From the NCBI GenBank assembly GCA_026122225.1, contig JANEZZ010001678.1, positions 558,001 through 622,000 of the forward strand: a stretch of DNA of 64,000 nt, given 5' to 3'. Positions 36,835-47,489 of this stretch are shown piece after piece. The translations under genes were made by a program, and so were the position numbers. The notes under the pieces were generated by a model, which did not search any database, was not told the origin of the DNA, and was given only the letters and a program-made list of their open reading frames with translations. Numbering within the stretch: the stretch's first letter is position 1; each line of letters begins with the position of its first letter. Source of the DNA: Heloderma charlesbogerti (lineage: Eukaryota; Chordata; Lepidosauria; Squamata; Helodermatidae).

Positions 36835-36880
36835 CTTTCTGAAATCCACAGCAGGAAGCTCTAAAACTGTAAAATAGGAG

Positions 36881-36890
36881 CTATTTATAG
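36881..36890 (-). promoter_or_regulatory. TATA-box candidate for the proximal downstream exon
   Basis: The minus strand reads CTATAAATAG, 47 bp upstream of the ATG at 36834. A start site about 25-30 bp downstream would give a 5' UTR of roughly 20 bases. Several CCAAT/ATTGG boxes lie further upstream (for example near 37080 and 37108). The TATA motif is clear, but its use is inferred. Confidence 0.5.
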
Positions 36891-37950
36891 CAAACAGTAT
36901 CTCTTTAAACCCCTGGAGAACACACCACCTATGTCGAAGAAGTATGAAACATATGAGAGGAACAGGGTCTGTGGTCAGTGTTTACCTCTCTCATTCATTG
37001 TTTTGGTTTGAGAGAGATTGACACAGCTGTGGAGGGGAGTGGTACGAGCCGCGGATCTTCAATGTTAGCCTCCTGTTCATTGGTTGAGACTGCCTTCCTA
37101 TTTATCCAATCAGCAGATTCCTTCCCAGGACAGCAACACACGCACCAATCCAAGTGTGGAAGTTGCTACTGTGCAAAAAAGGACCGCGTAACCTGCTGTT
37201 TTTAACCTAGAAACACCAGGCTAAATGGCAGACAATGGAAAACAAAGCCCAAAATCTTGTCTGGTTTTGGCTTCTTTGCTAGCTATAGGACCCCCAGAAG
37301 CATTAGCTGCAAGGAGACATTTGCTCTAAAAGCACAGTCTGACTCCTCCTGTTATAGTCACAATAGAAGAGCTGATTTATCGTTTTCTGCGAGGAATGAC
37401 AGTTAAATGAAAGCTAGCCAGCCCTTCCTAAGGAAAAACTCAGGGCAGCTATCAATTATTTTAGTACAAATTTTCTCAGATATCAGTTGTTTTTAGAGGA
37501 GAGAAAAAATCTAATTACACTTTTAATTGGAAGCGTATGAGACTTTGCAGTTGTAAACATGTTAAGAGTGAGAGTGAAACTGACTTTGTGACCAGCACCA
37601 TTTGAAGGATGATTTTGAATTATGTATTATTATGTATTATTCAAATTTATATACCACTTTTCATACAGGTATCAAAGCGGTGACCATAAAATACAACGAC
37701 ATAAAAAAGGCAGCCCTATCACTTTCTTATTGTGCATGTCCCACATCCAACCCCTGCCCCCCAACTCCCACCCCCAACCCCTGCTTCCTCTCAGGGCTGC
37801 TGCTAAAAAAAGACAGCAACAACATGGGAAGGAATCCACTTCATTTGCCACACTCTCATAGTTTCTTTTTTACAAGACATTACCAGTGTTCCCGCCCCAA
37901 TCCAACAGCAAATGCATTTGGGAGGAGAAAAGGACAAAAAGCCACCTCAC

Positions 37951-40404
37951 CTGCTGCCTGGGATGGTTCAACGTATCAGTATGAGATAAGAAAGAATCAA
38001 ATTCTCTTGTCAGAGTACATGGCTGGGGATAATCCACAGGCCTCATAAAGGTGAAATCACTTCTGTCAGACCCTGGAGAATAGCTGGCTCTATAGCACTG
38101 GCTCGGAGAGTCTGTGGGTCTGAGTGTAACCTCCATGTATTTTAGGGTGCCATCTGAGTTCAGTTGCAGTTTGGGGCTGGACTGTTTGAAGACATCCCTG
38201 GCAGGAGCATCACTCAAACTGCAACAAGAGGAACCTCTGTCTTTTTTATTGCAAAAGCATTTTGCAGAGAAGATGATGAAAGTAACAAGGGACACCATGC
38301 TAACTGCCACCAGTGCTATAATCAGATAGAGGGTCAGGTCAGACTTTTCTTTGGGATGTGCCAGGAAATCATGAGATTGAGGACTTTCCTCAGATACTTT
38401 ATCCTCCAATGAGACCAAGATGGCAATGGTGGTAGACAAAGGTGGGTCTCCATTGTCCTTCACCAAGACAAGGATTTTCTGTGCAGGGAAATCTGTTTCT
38501 TGGAAGTCTCGAACAGTCCAAATTTCTCCAGTGTAGGGAGCCACTCGGAACAAGGAGGGATCGGTAGACTGGGGAAGCAAGGAATAAGACAGCCAGGCAT
38601 TATGACCAGAGTCTGCATCCACTGCTGTGACTTTAGTGACCACATAGCCCGCTGGTGCAGACTGAGGGATCCTCTGGAATGCTGACAGTTCCTGGCCCAT
38701 CACTGGATACAAAACAACAGGGGCGTTATCATTCTGATCCAGTATGAAGAGGTAGACAGTGACACTGGAGCTCAGCTGGGGTGACCCAGCATCCTGCACA
38801 ACGATGGGAATTTGCAGCACTTGAAGCATCTCATAGTCAAAAGAGTGCTGGGCATAGATGTTCCCGTTATCTGGGTTGATGTAAACAAAAGAAGAGACAG
38901 GGGCATCTTGTATCTGACTTCCCATTACTGAGTAAGTAAGCCGGGAATTGTCACCGTCATCAGGATCAGAGGCAGCCACAGTGCATAGCAGAGAGCCAGG
39001 TGGGTTGTTCTCCTTCAAGAAGGAGTTGTAGAAATGCTGAGAGAAGGATGGGGCATTGTCATTAACATCTGAGATGTTCAACAAGACGGTGATATTTGTG
39101 CTTAAAGGTGGGGACCCTGAGTCTTGGGCAGTAAGCTTGATGGTATATCGGGAGACTGTTTCTCTGTCCAGCTTCTCATGTGTAATCAAGGAATAGTGGT
39201 TTTCAAAAGATTTAATTTTAAAGGGCAAGTTTGGTGATATTTGTAAGCTCACTTTTCCATTGGCACCTGAATCTTGGTCTCGTACACTGAAAAGCCCCAC
39301 CACTGTCTCTAGAGGGGTGTTTTCTGGCACTGGGTTTACTAGTGAGGTAAGCAGAACCTCTGGGGGATGATCATTCTCATCTTCAACTTCCACTTGGATA
39401 ACACAGTGGCCTTCCATTTGCGGAATGCCCTTGTCTCTGGCCTTTACATGAAGTTCATAAAAATGGGATTCTTCAAAATCCACAACTCCTTGGACATGGA
39501 TCTCACCTGTGTGGGGATCCAAACCAAACAACTTCTGGATGGAATCAGATGTGTGAATTCCAAAGGAATACTGTATTTCCCCATTAGAACCTGCGTCGGG
39601 GTCAGTTGCATTGAGTTTGAAAAGCAAGGAGCCTACAGGGATGTTCTCCAAAAAGCTTATCTTGTACACAGGAAGATCGAATGCAGGCTCATTGTCATTA
39701 TTATCAAGGACCACAATGGTGAGCTGAGCTGTTCCTGATAGGACAGGATCCCCCCCATCACGAGCAGTCAGTATGAGCTGGTGTTCTGATTGTTGCTCTC
39801 TGTCCAAAGGTTGCTCTAGCACCAGCTCAGGTAAAAGCTTGCCATCCTTCACGTTCTTTACATTAAGTGAGAAATGGGGATTGGGACTGAGCTGATAGGC
39901 ACTGACCGCATTGGTCCCCACATCTGTATCATGCGCACCCTCCAGTGGGAAACGTGACCCTGTGGTGGCAGACTCTGCTATCCTCAGTTCAAGCCAGGGA
40001 GTGATGAAACTAGGGGAATTGTCATTTACGTCCAGAATCTCCACCTCCAGGTGAAAGAGTTCCAAGGGATTTTCTATAACTACTTGAACTGGCAGTATGC
40101 ACACTGCACTTGCTCCGCACAGGGTCTCTCGATCTATCTTTTCGTTCACTATCAGAGTGCCACTGGCCAGGTTAAGTGCAAAGTACCTCTTGCTCTCCTC
40201 GGAGCCCAGCTGCAGCCTGCGGCTTGAAAGATCTGCCAGTGTTAATCCCAGGTCCTGAGCCACCTTCCCCACCATGGTCCCCAGCTCCGATTCCTCCACC
40301 ATGGAATAGTAGATCTGTCCTGTAACCAATGCCCAGTTGAACAGCAAAAACAAACCCTGTACTTGCCATTTGAAAGAGGGTGGCCAGGACAATTGTGGCT
40401 CCAT
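37951..40404 (-). CDS. PCDHGC5: Protocadherin gamma C5 variable exon
   Basis: This 818-codon exon encodes the ectodomain, membrane span and variable tail of gamma-C5, a homophilic cell-adhesion protein of neurons. The signal peptide is residues 1-29 and mature QIYYSMVEESELG follows. Linkers are DVNDNSPSF, DNNDNEPAF, DENDHPPEV, DVNDNAPSF and DQNDNAPVV. The membrane span is at about 690-714. Orthology with mammalian C5 is supported at both ends: VEESE-GT-VG-VAQDLGL and SRRLQLGSEE near the N-terminus, and FKQSSPKLQ, SDGTLKYMEVTLRPTDS and a SDFTF-RP block in the tail. Mammalian C5 has the same KYMEVTLRPTDS phrase. CAG|GTGAGG at 37951/37950 is a phase-0 donor to constant exon 1. The 26 codons open beyond it are intronic. 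No strong CpG island is visible at its promoter, unlike C3. Confidence 0.96.
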
Positions 40405-41944
40405 TTCAGAAAAGTCCTCTTCCAGAAGGAGTCTTTGTGGTATTCCAATGATCAGAAGGTTCCAGGAACTGGATGAGTGCTGTTTTTAAAATCCCTCGGT
40501 ATTTCCTTCCAAATGAATTTATGTGGCTTTGAGCTTGCCTAGCTGCAGCAACAGAGTGTTAGTCAGAGAGTTGAGGGGGTGGATTGGGGGAGGGAAGCTG
40601 AGTTACAGCCATAGCGACGAGGAGGAAAGTCAAGGCAGAAAGAGCAGATCTCCCCCCCCCACCCAAATTTTTGGATCAGCACCTGACTGGATGACAGCTC
40701 CGTCCACTCTCCACCGGTGACAACTCCACCTACACTCTTAAAGCTGCAGTAACATGCAAGGTTGAGATGGCACCACTGATCACCCCCAGCCTTCACCCCT
40801 AAATGTAACTATTCAGGAGGCTGGTTCGTCACAGGTTTTGGCAGCTAAGTTTAGCAGCTCAGACTCTTGTTCTCAAGGAAACAGCACGTCCGGGAAGCAT
40901 GAACGGTACAAATCCTCATTGTTCACATTAGCTAGATTCCTTCTGTCTCATCTGAACAAAAGACAAACTCTCAGCTGTAAGGAATACAGAACCATAGTCT
41001 CTTCAGCTAATAACTGGTCTGATTTTTCACTTGCTATGAAAAAGGTATTTGATATAGTGCAACAGGGAAAGATAAGGAGGAACTCTCACAGAGATTGATC
41101 TAACATTTGACAAAGCATCTTCAATATATATACAACCTTAAAATATATAACTGCTCCGGAGCAGTTTTCCAGAGCAAAACTGCTCCAGAATCTGTTTAGA
41201 CGTGGAGAGGTATATAAATGTTGTAAATAAATAAAAATAAATAAAACAGGCCCTTTCAGAAGGTTTACTTCTAAATGAGCATATAGGAACATCTACCACA
41301 TAGTACAAGAATGTATAAGCTTCAAAATTGCTTAAGGGCACCCAATTCTATTCATTGGGCTCTCCAAAATTAGAAAATAATAGTCAATGCAGCCGCGTTT
41401 CTAAGTAGATTCATTGTAAGTGAAAGGCAGTGGGGTGGATTTGATCAGCACAAATCCACAAATGCAGCCATTTTAGTATAAAAGGGAAAAGGGCAGTTTA
41501 GAAGAGGCAGATTATTTATATTAACTGAATTGATAGAAACAGCCTACATTTTTCCTTCGGATAATAATGTGATATCCATGTACTGAACCACAGCACTGCA
41601 GTGGACTCAGTAAGTGGATCATTTGTCCTAAGATAGGGTATCCCATTCTTGAAACATTCCTGAGTGATGCCTCTTCCCCCTTTTCCCTTCCCCCTCCCTC
41701 CACCATGCTTTCAAAAAGAATAAGGATTCTGCAAATTCCCTTAAAAGTTATTCAACTGCTAAACTACTTTTATAGCTAGAAACCATTTGCTGCTGACATC
41801 TGGCCTAAAATCTATGACCCAGTAGTTTAAAAGCATTACTTCTTGTCAAATCTTTAGGGAACAGGGTTAGTCTTTCTGAGATTCTCTGAACATATTTGTC
41901 AAGGGACAGCATATCTCATTGTAGGATCTCAAATCCCCCTCAAA
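40405..41944. other. Spacer between PCDHGC5 and the C4-like pseudogene
   Basis: The C5 promoter should lie at the left end. ATTTTAAAA-like and CATAAATT-like elements occur 80-120 bp upstream of the C5 ATG but are not distinctive. A LINE-type tail ('gtatataaatgttgtaaata' followed by ATAAA repeats) is near 41208-41245. Nothing else was recognised. Confidence 0.6.
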
Positions 41945-44022
41945 ATGCTTTCAATTGACAAGTAATAATGACATGCAAAGTCAGGTGGGATAGCCCATCC
42001 TGTTCCACGCTGGACTTTCTGAGGTCTGCCATGTCCAACTCATGCTCTTGCTCTAGATTAAGAATCAGAGTGACTGTGGCAGACAGGGTGGTATCCCATT
42101 ATCCAAGCCCTCAACAACAAGCTCTTTGGAAGGGACATCTTGTTCCAGAAGAGCCTGGATAGTTCAAATTTCTCCTGTATACGCTGAGACTTTGAAAAGG
42201 TCTGGTCTGTAGCTTGTTGCATCTTATAAGAAACCCATGCATTCTGTCCAGAATCTGCACCCACAGCTGTCACTTTGGTTACTAATTAACCTTCTTGTGC
42301 AGAGAAAGGCACTGGCTGCTGGACTAAGAGCCCCTTCTTGGTCACAGGGTAGACAATAAGAGGAGCATTACCATTCTGGTCTATGATGAAGATGTAGAGG
42401 TCAAATTGGTGCTGTGGGGAGGATTACCACTCTCCTTAACTTGAATCTGGAAAGCCAGTTGTTGGGTTTGTTCATAGTCAAATGAACAGCCACTTAGATG
42501 GTAGGAGGAAATGGGCATTCCATTTATGAAGAGGTCTACCAGAGAGTAAGTTAGCTGTGAGTTCTGGCCCAGATCAGGGTCAAAGGCAGATACAGAAATG
42601 ACTGGCATCCCTAGAACACTGTTCTCAGCTACAAGGGTGTGGTATGCAGTCTGTGAGAGGTGGGGTGGGTTATCATTCAAATCAGATATTGCTCTGGCTG
42701 GAAAGAGGTGGAGAACCAGCATCTGTGGCTGTGATTATAACATTATACTGTGAAAAATCCTCCTGATCCAGAGGGCTACTAGTGGTCAAAGAATTTTGTT
42801 GTTGTTGTTGTTCAGTCGTTAATAGTGGTTCTTAAAAGAAGGTACAATCTGGAAGGTGATATCTGAGGTGAGATAAAGCTGTATTTCCCCATTTTGCCCA
42901 GAATCACTATCACTGATTCTGAGGAGCCCTGCTGTGGTACCTGGAGGAGCATCTTCTGGTGTGGTAGTGGTGAGGGAAGTGAACCTAATCAGCAGCGCAT
43001 TATTATTTCCATCTGCTATCTCCACTAAGATGTTGCAGTGTGTATCCATGGAAGGTGATCCTTGGTCTTTTGCTCTCACATTGATTTCATAAGGTGTTTC
43101 ATCTTCATAGTCCATGTTTCCCATGACTCTTATCTCCCCAGTCTCTTCACTAAGGCTGAAAATTCTCTGGATGTTCTGTGGAGTGTGGCTGCTGAAGGAA
43201 TAAGAAACTTTCCCATTTGATCCTTCATCCTTGTCTGTAGCATGCAAATGTACCACCAGAGCTCCCACAGGGGCATTTTCTAGCAAGCTAACTTTGTACA
43301 CTGACTGATTAAAGACAGGTGAGTTGTCACTGGCATCTCTAACCGACACTACAATCTTAGCAGTTTGAGATTTGGCAGGAACTCCTCCGTCCAGGGCAGT
43401 AAGCACCAAACGGTGAAGCTGCTGTTGCTCTCTATCCAGTGCCTTCTCTCAGAGTTCAGGTTTGCTGCCACCTTTATGTGACTTAATGCTCGGAATTGTA
43501 CACATAGACTCAACTGGTAGGTGCTAATTGAATTTGTACCAATGTCTAAATCTTCAGCACTATCCAGGGGGAAGCGGGCCCCTGGCATTGCAGACTATGC
43601 AATCTCCAAATGGGTGAGAGTGGTAAGGAAAATTGGATCATTATCACTGATATCCAGGAGCTCTACTTCCACATGATGAAAGGCTGTTGTGTTCGCTAGC
43701 AGAAGCTCCAGATACAGCAGTCAGTGCAACCTGGGCCCACAAAGCTGTTCTCGGTCCAGCCGCTCTTTCACTACCAAGAGGCCCCTGTGAGCCTTTGCTT
43801 CAAAGTACTTTTCCGCAGAGCCAGCCATGATCTGCAGTTATTGGGAGACCACCTGGGCAGCCTCCAGACCCAAATCTTTAGCCACATCCCCCACAAAGGC
43901 CCCGGGAGCTAGCTCCTCAGGAGCAGAATAATAGAGCTGTGTCATCTCTGGAGAGAGACAGAAATCAAAAACAAAGCTCTTACTTGCCATTGCAGGTGCT
44001 GTCTTTCCTCTGAAGAGAGCAT
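41945..44022 (-). pseudogene. PCDHGC4: Protocadherin gamma variable exon pseudogene, PCDHGC4-like
   Basis: The minus strand retains a signal peptide (MLSSEERQHLQWQVRALFLI, about 44022), then after a frameshift the start of repeat 1 (YYSAPEELAPGAFVGDVAKD). In-frame stops lie at 43838-43840, 43721-43723 and 43595-43597, with further frameshifts near 43450 and 42720 and a stop just before VTKVTAVGADSGQ (about 42285). The longest intact block, 42819-43409, covers repeats 2-4. Near the end, ADLRKSSVEQDGLSHLTLHV matches the segment before the membrane span of mammalian C4 (DLRESS...LTLYL), and the position between C3 and C5 agrees. The membrane span decays, no cytoplasmic tail or donor was found, and a BovB tail is inserted at about 42793-42820. 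That it is a dead protocadherin exon is certain; the C4 identity is probable. Confidence 0.85.
42793..42820 (-). mobile_element. Tiny BovB 3'-tail insertion in the pseudogene
   Basis: On the minus strand, AACGACTGAACAACAACAAC followed by AACAAA interrupts the expected protocadherin sequence between CACTATT and ATTCTTTGACC, with ATT on both sides. This is the BovB terminus seen at 5150-5174, cut to under 30 bp. Removing it joins the flanking codons into a normal cadherin sequence. Confidence 0.75.
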
Positions 44023-44999
44023 TATGCTGCCAAAATGTCCCCTTCTTTTGCTTTTCTTCTGTCCTCTCTGATTCCAGCACAGCCACAAAAGCAACACAGA
44101 AACCCACTTTAGATAGCATAAGGGCTGAGATAGTGCTGTACCATCTGCATCTTTTATACTGTTTTCTTCCACAGAGAACAGAACAGCAGTGCTTAGTCCG
44201 ACCCAGAATCAATTGGGGAGCGACTTTGTTGTTAATCAGAGCAGAGACTGGGTTTCTGCAATCAAGGAAGCTTTCGATTGTTTGCAACCCATTCTCCCCC
44301 TCCCCAACTCCAGCGATGATGTGGGGGAGGTCTTAAAAGTGTCAGCACAAATGTTGGAGAACTGGAAGCCTATTTGCCAGCTGTCAGTGACTGGATTTCC
44401 CAAGACAATTATCTGAACATTAAATCCTTTCTCATTACAAGCTTTTAAATTTATTAATGAGCATGCTTTTGTCTGGAGCAGTCAGGTTATAAGCTAAACC
44501 AAAGAATTCATGTTCTGTTGACATCCTAGTTTTATGTAACCTATCTATCTATTTATTAATTAAATAAATTTATTTATTTATTTAAATTAATGTAACCTAT
44601 AAAAGCCATCAAACTTCAGTCACTGCACAACTCAGCGATGTGCTGCCATTTCCTGGAGTGTAATATAAGAGCGCTTTAAAAGACCCAAGCTGATTGTCTG
44701 TCTGAAATTCCTTATAGTGGATGACATTCAGCAACAGAGTTGATGGAGCCCATAAGAGATGGAGCTTCAAAACCCACTCCCATGATGACTCTATCTTTGC
44801 TCTCCAAATAGTGTATACTCAGGGAACCTATCCACATATCCAACACTTCTCTGAATCTTACGAGCACCAATGCATGAAGCAGAATAAACCATGCCATCAC
44901 AAAGGAAATTCACTCTTTGGGTTCAATGGTCAGGACAGGCACACTTAAGAGGTTTATCAGCAAGAAGCTGCTGCTCCCTGAGGTGCAAGAAACAGTTGA
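44023..44999. other. Spacer between the two pseudogenes
   Basis: AT-rich DNA with a run of ATTTATTT repeats near 44540-44590. No gene or MITE was recognised. Confidence 0.5.
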
Positions 45000-46677
45000 A
45001 AATCTCGGACATTTCCTCCCTTATCAAAGAATATGACGGGGTCTTTCGCATCGGGGTCTTTAGCAGAGGATGGAATGTCCAACCTACTCCTGCTACCTCC
45101 ATAGAAGAGGAACTCCCTCCTACACAGTGTATTCACAAGGCACCTAACAAATAGCTGCAGTAATGGAGGTAACTGAGATAACAGTCGCTGTGAAAAGAAA
45201 TATTTGGTCTGTCCAGAAGGTAGAAGTGTCATTGGAGCATTGTCATGGAGGACTTCAATGAAGGATGAACCACACTTTGTTGAGAGAGTGGTAATCTCTC
45301 TCTTCTGCTTGCATCAGAAAATGGAGCATCTGGATTTCCTCCTATTGGATGCTTGCTGTGTGGATGAGAAGGTGGGTACCTCCTACCTGTGTGATTCCAC
45401 TGCGGAATAGAAGGAGACAGGATTTATTTATGATGGTGGTTCTCCTTCAGAAACACCATAAAGAAAATGTAGGGGAATGAGTGTAGGTTGTTCTTATTGT
45501 GTTCGGAACTCTGTTAGCCAGAGTGTCCTTCATTATCCCGAGGAGTATTTGTAACTAAGAACTGGTTTTGAAACAGGCTTTCAGCTTTAAAAGCAAAAGT
45601 CTGAGATAATGAGAGTCACTGCTCCTCCGTTGTCTCTTTAGTGAGCTGCTGCTACATGTTGATACATGCTCTCTAGCATGGATGGAATTTGTTCTGACTG
45701 TGGTACAATCTCTGGGACATCTCAAGGTGTACCCACTGAATGTTCCATGGCAAGGACCTCCACCTCATTTTAACATTAAATTTACAGCTTCTGTTTTGGA
45801 GAGAAGCTTGCTCCTTGCCACAACCACTCTTTGACAAAGAATAGTGACATGGAGTTGGATTATCAAAGTGGAGTCCCCTAGCAGGCCACTGTCTATATAG
45901 AATCTCCATACTGGCATATTGTTCCAATCTACAGCTGTCAGGACCAACTGCAGCTCTACTTTCTTTTTCCTGTCCAACACTTTTCAAAGCAACATCTTCA
46001 ATGACAACAACACTGTATATCTTGCACCTCCTATATCCACAGAAAAGAAATTCTGAGCAAGTAAGTTTTGATGGGACTGCAGTTGGATTAGGGATGGGCC
46101 AATTCCCCTGAGACATGTTTGGGTGCCGCTGACTTGACTCCCACTGCTTGCCTGCCCCTGGCGTGAAGGTGGGGAAAGCCACCAGATGGTCTGTGAGCAC
46201 CTGGCGAGAGCTCACAGTTTCCCACTTTTTCGCAAGCTGCCATTTTGCGCAAAATTGTGGGTATAGCCATTTACGGCAGTTGCGATTTGCACAGAATTGC
46301 AGAATTAAATGGTCTAGTTACATTTGTATGTGACGCTGCACAAATCACGCTATTTACAGTGATTTCCGTACATGGCTATACTTGCGATTTTGTGCAAAAT
46401 GGCGGCTCGTGAAAAAATGGGAAAGCGTGAGCTTGCCCATCTCAGCACGCACCAAGTCGAGCAAACACAGTGATCTGTGAGCTGGTGTCTGGGGGGTCGA
46501 GTTGGTGAAAACTCACCAAGCTCCACCCCTAAACTGAATTCCTCCAACACTGGATCCATTGACACAGAGATGCGGAATCTTGTATTTCTAAAGATCTTTC
46601 TCTTCAGAAAGGTATGACAGACCTAGTGGAGGGCAGGAATAACTGATGTCTGTGTTTTCCATTTCTGCTTGGTACAT
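45000..46677 (-). pseudogene. Relic protocadherin variable exon, split by a hAT MITE
   Basis: A heavily decayed exon found by piecing together short minus-strand blocks in order. The end of repeat 1 is MYQAEMENTDI and YLSEEKDL (46677-46590). Then comes TRFRISVSMDP (about 46590-46550), followed by the MITE at 46089-46531. Repeat 2 resumes with LQSHQNLLAQNFFSVDI (about 46085-46035), then KVLDRKKKVELQLVLTAVD (about 45990-45935). Later come PTFSL with YGVSEGEPPS (about 45470-45430) and LHDNAPMTLLP (about 45245-45215). Each matches a standard position in clustered protocadherins (for example ALDREKQ-L-LVLTA-DGG and NDNAPV-LYP). Stops and frameshifts are numerous. It lies between C3 and the C4-like pseudogene, on the same strand as both. 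I cannot say which subtype it was. The right boundary is uncertain. Confidence 0.72.
46089..46531. mobile_element. Non-autonomous hAT-like foldback element inside the relic exon
   Basis: A 443-bp element with ends TAGGGATG and CACCCCTA, which resemble those of 63283-63824. The flanks AGTTGGAT (46081-46088) and AACTGAAT (46532-46539) agree at 5 of 8 bases and differ only by transitions, as expected for an old 8-bp target duplication. The interior folds back: 'agctcacagtttcccac' and 'gccattttgcgcaaaat' on the left pair with 'attttgtgcaaaatggc' and 'gggaaagcgtgagct' on the right. Confidence 0.72.
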
Positions 46678-47310
46678 TCCAGCCACGGATCTTCTGCCAC
46701 TCATTTCAGCTTTACCCACACATACACAGAGACTATAGGTTCTTGTTTCCACAGCCAACATCCTACTGATCAATCATAAGTAATCGTCTAGTACTCATGC
46801 CTTTGACTAGCTAGCCAATAACATTGCCCTGCTGGGGTTCTTCAGAACAAAGGTGGGCAGACTTCAGGCTTGTGGGATCTACTTTATTTTTTACTAGAAC
46901 CCTTAGATTCACCAACTGGAGCCTGGTGCAAAGGATACACATTTAGAAGAATTCTGAGCCCAGGAATTTGTTTGGAGTGGAGCTCACAGTCCTCCCACAC
47001 ACAAAAACACTCCTGGTTACCTCAAGCTTTCTTCATTTCAGCAGTACAATTTGGGGGGCAGGGGAGTCCTTTTGTTCCTACTATTGTTAGACAATTATGG
47101 GTCACAAATCCTAGCCAATCTACTGCAAATGATCCAGAAATCTACCAGTAGATCCAGCTCTACGTTCTTCCTACTCCCACTTTAAAAGAATGGATGTACC
47201 TTGAAATTATACTCATACTATACAAAAACACAAAAAGAGAAGCCACTTCAAGTTTCCAAGTCCTCCGTTCGCTTTCAGTCCCCATGTTCATCAATTGGAC
47301 TTCAGCTTAA
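46678..47310. other. Spacer, nothing recognised
   Basis: Possible further decayed sequence of the relic exon lies up to about 46775 but is too weak to call. No gene or repeat was named. Confidence 0.4.
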
Positions 47311-47489
47311 ACTCAACTCTGTTAGCCTATCAAATAGCATGGAAACCCTTAAAGCATTTGATAAGCACAGGTAGAGTTACCAATAAGGAGGAAAAAGGAA
47401 CAGATTATTGTTTCTTTTTCCTCCTTATTGGTATCTCTACCTGTGCTTATCAAATGCTGTAAGGGTTTTGATAGGCTAGCAGAGCTGAA
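47311..47489. repeat. Near-perfect foldback hairpin
   Basis: The left arm 47311-47403 and right arm 47409-47489 are inverse copies with few mismatches. The core GCATTTGATAAGCACAGGTA pairs with TACCTGTGCTTATCAAATGC, and AATAAGGAGGAAAAA pairs with TTTTTCCTCCTTATT. The loop is only a few bases. An 8-base piece ('tagcatgg') is extra in the left arm. A young foldback MITE is the simplest explanation. Confidence 0.85.

Noticed and set aside
36835..36849. Longer start for the proximal downstream exon (open frame to 36849)
   Set aside because: The codon at 36847-36849 is GTG, and there is no ATG upstream of 36834. The ATG at 36834 has a good context and signal peptide.
47311..47489. microRNA gene
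   Set aside because: The arms are far longer than a typical precursor and nearly perfect, as in a foldback MITE. No known miRNA sequence was recognised.
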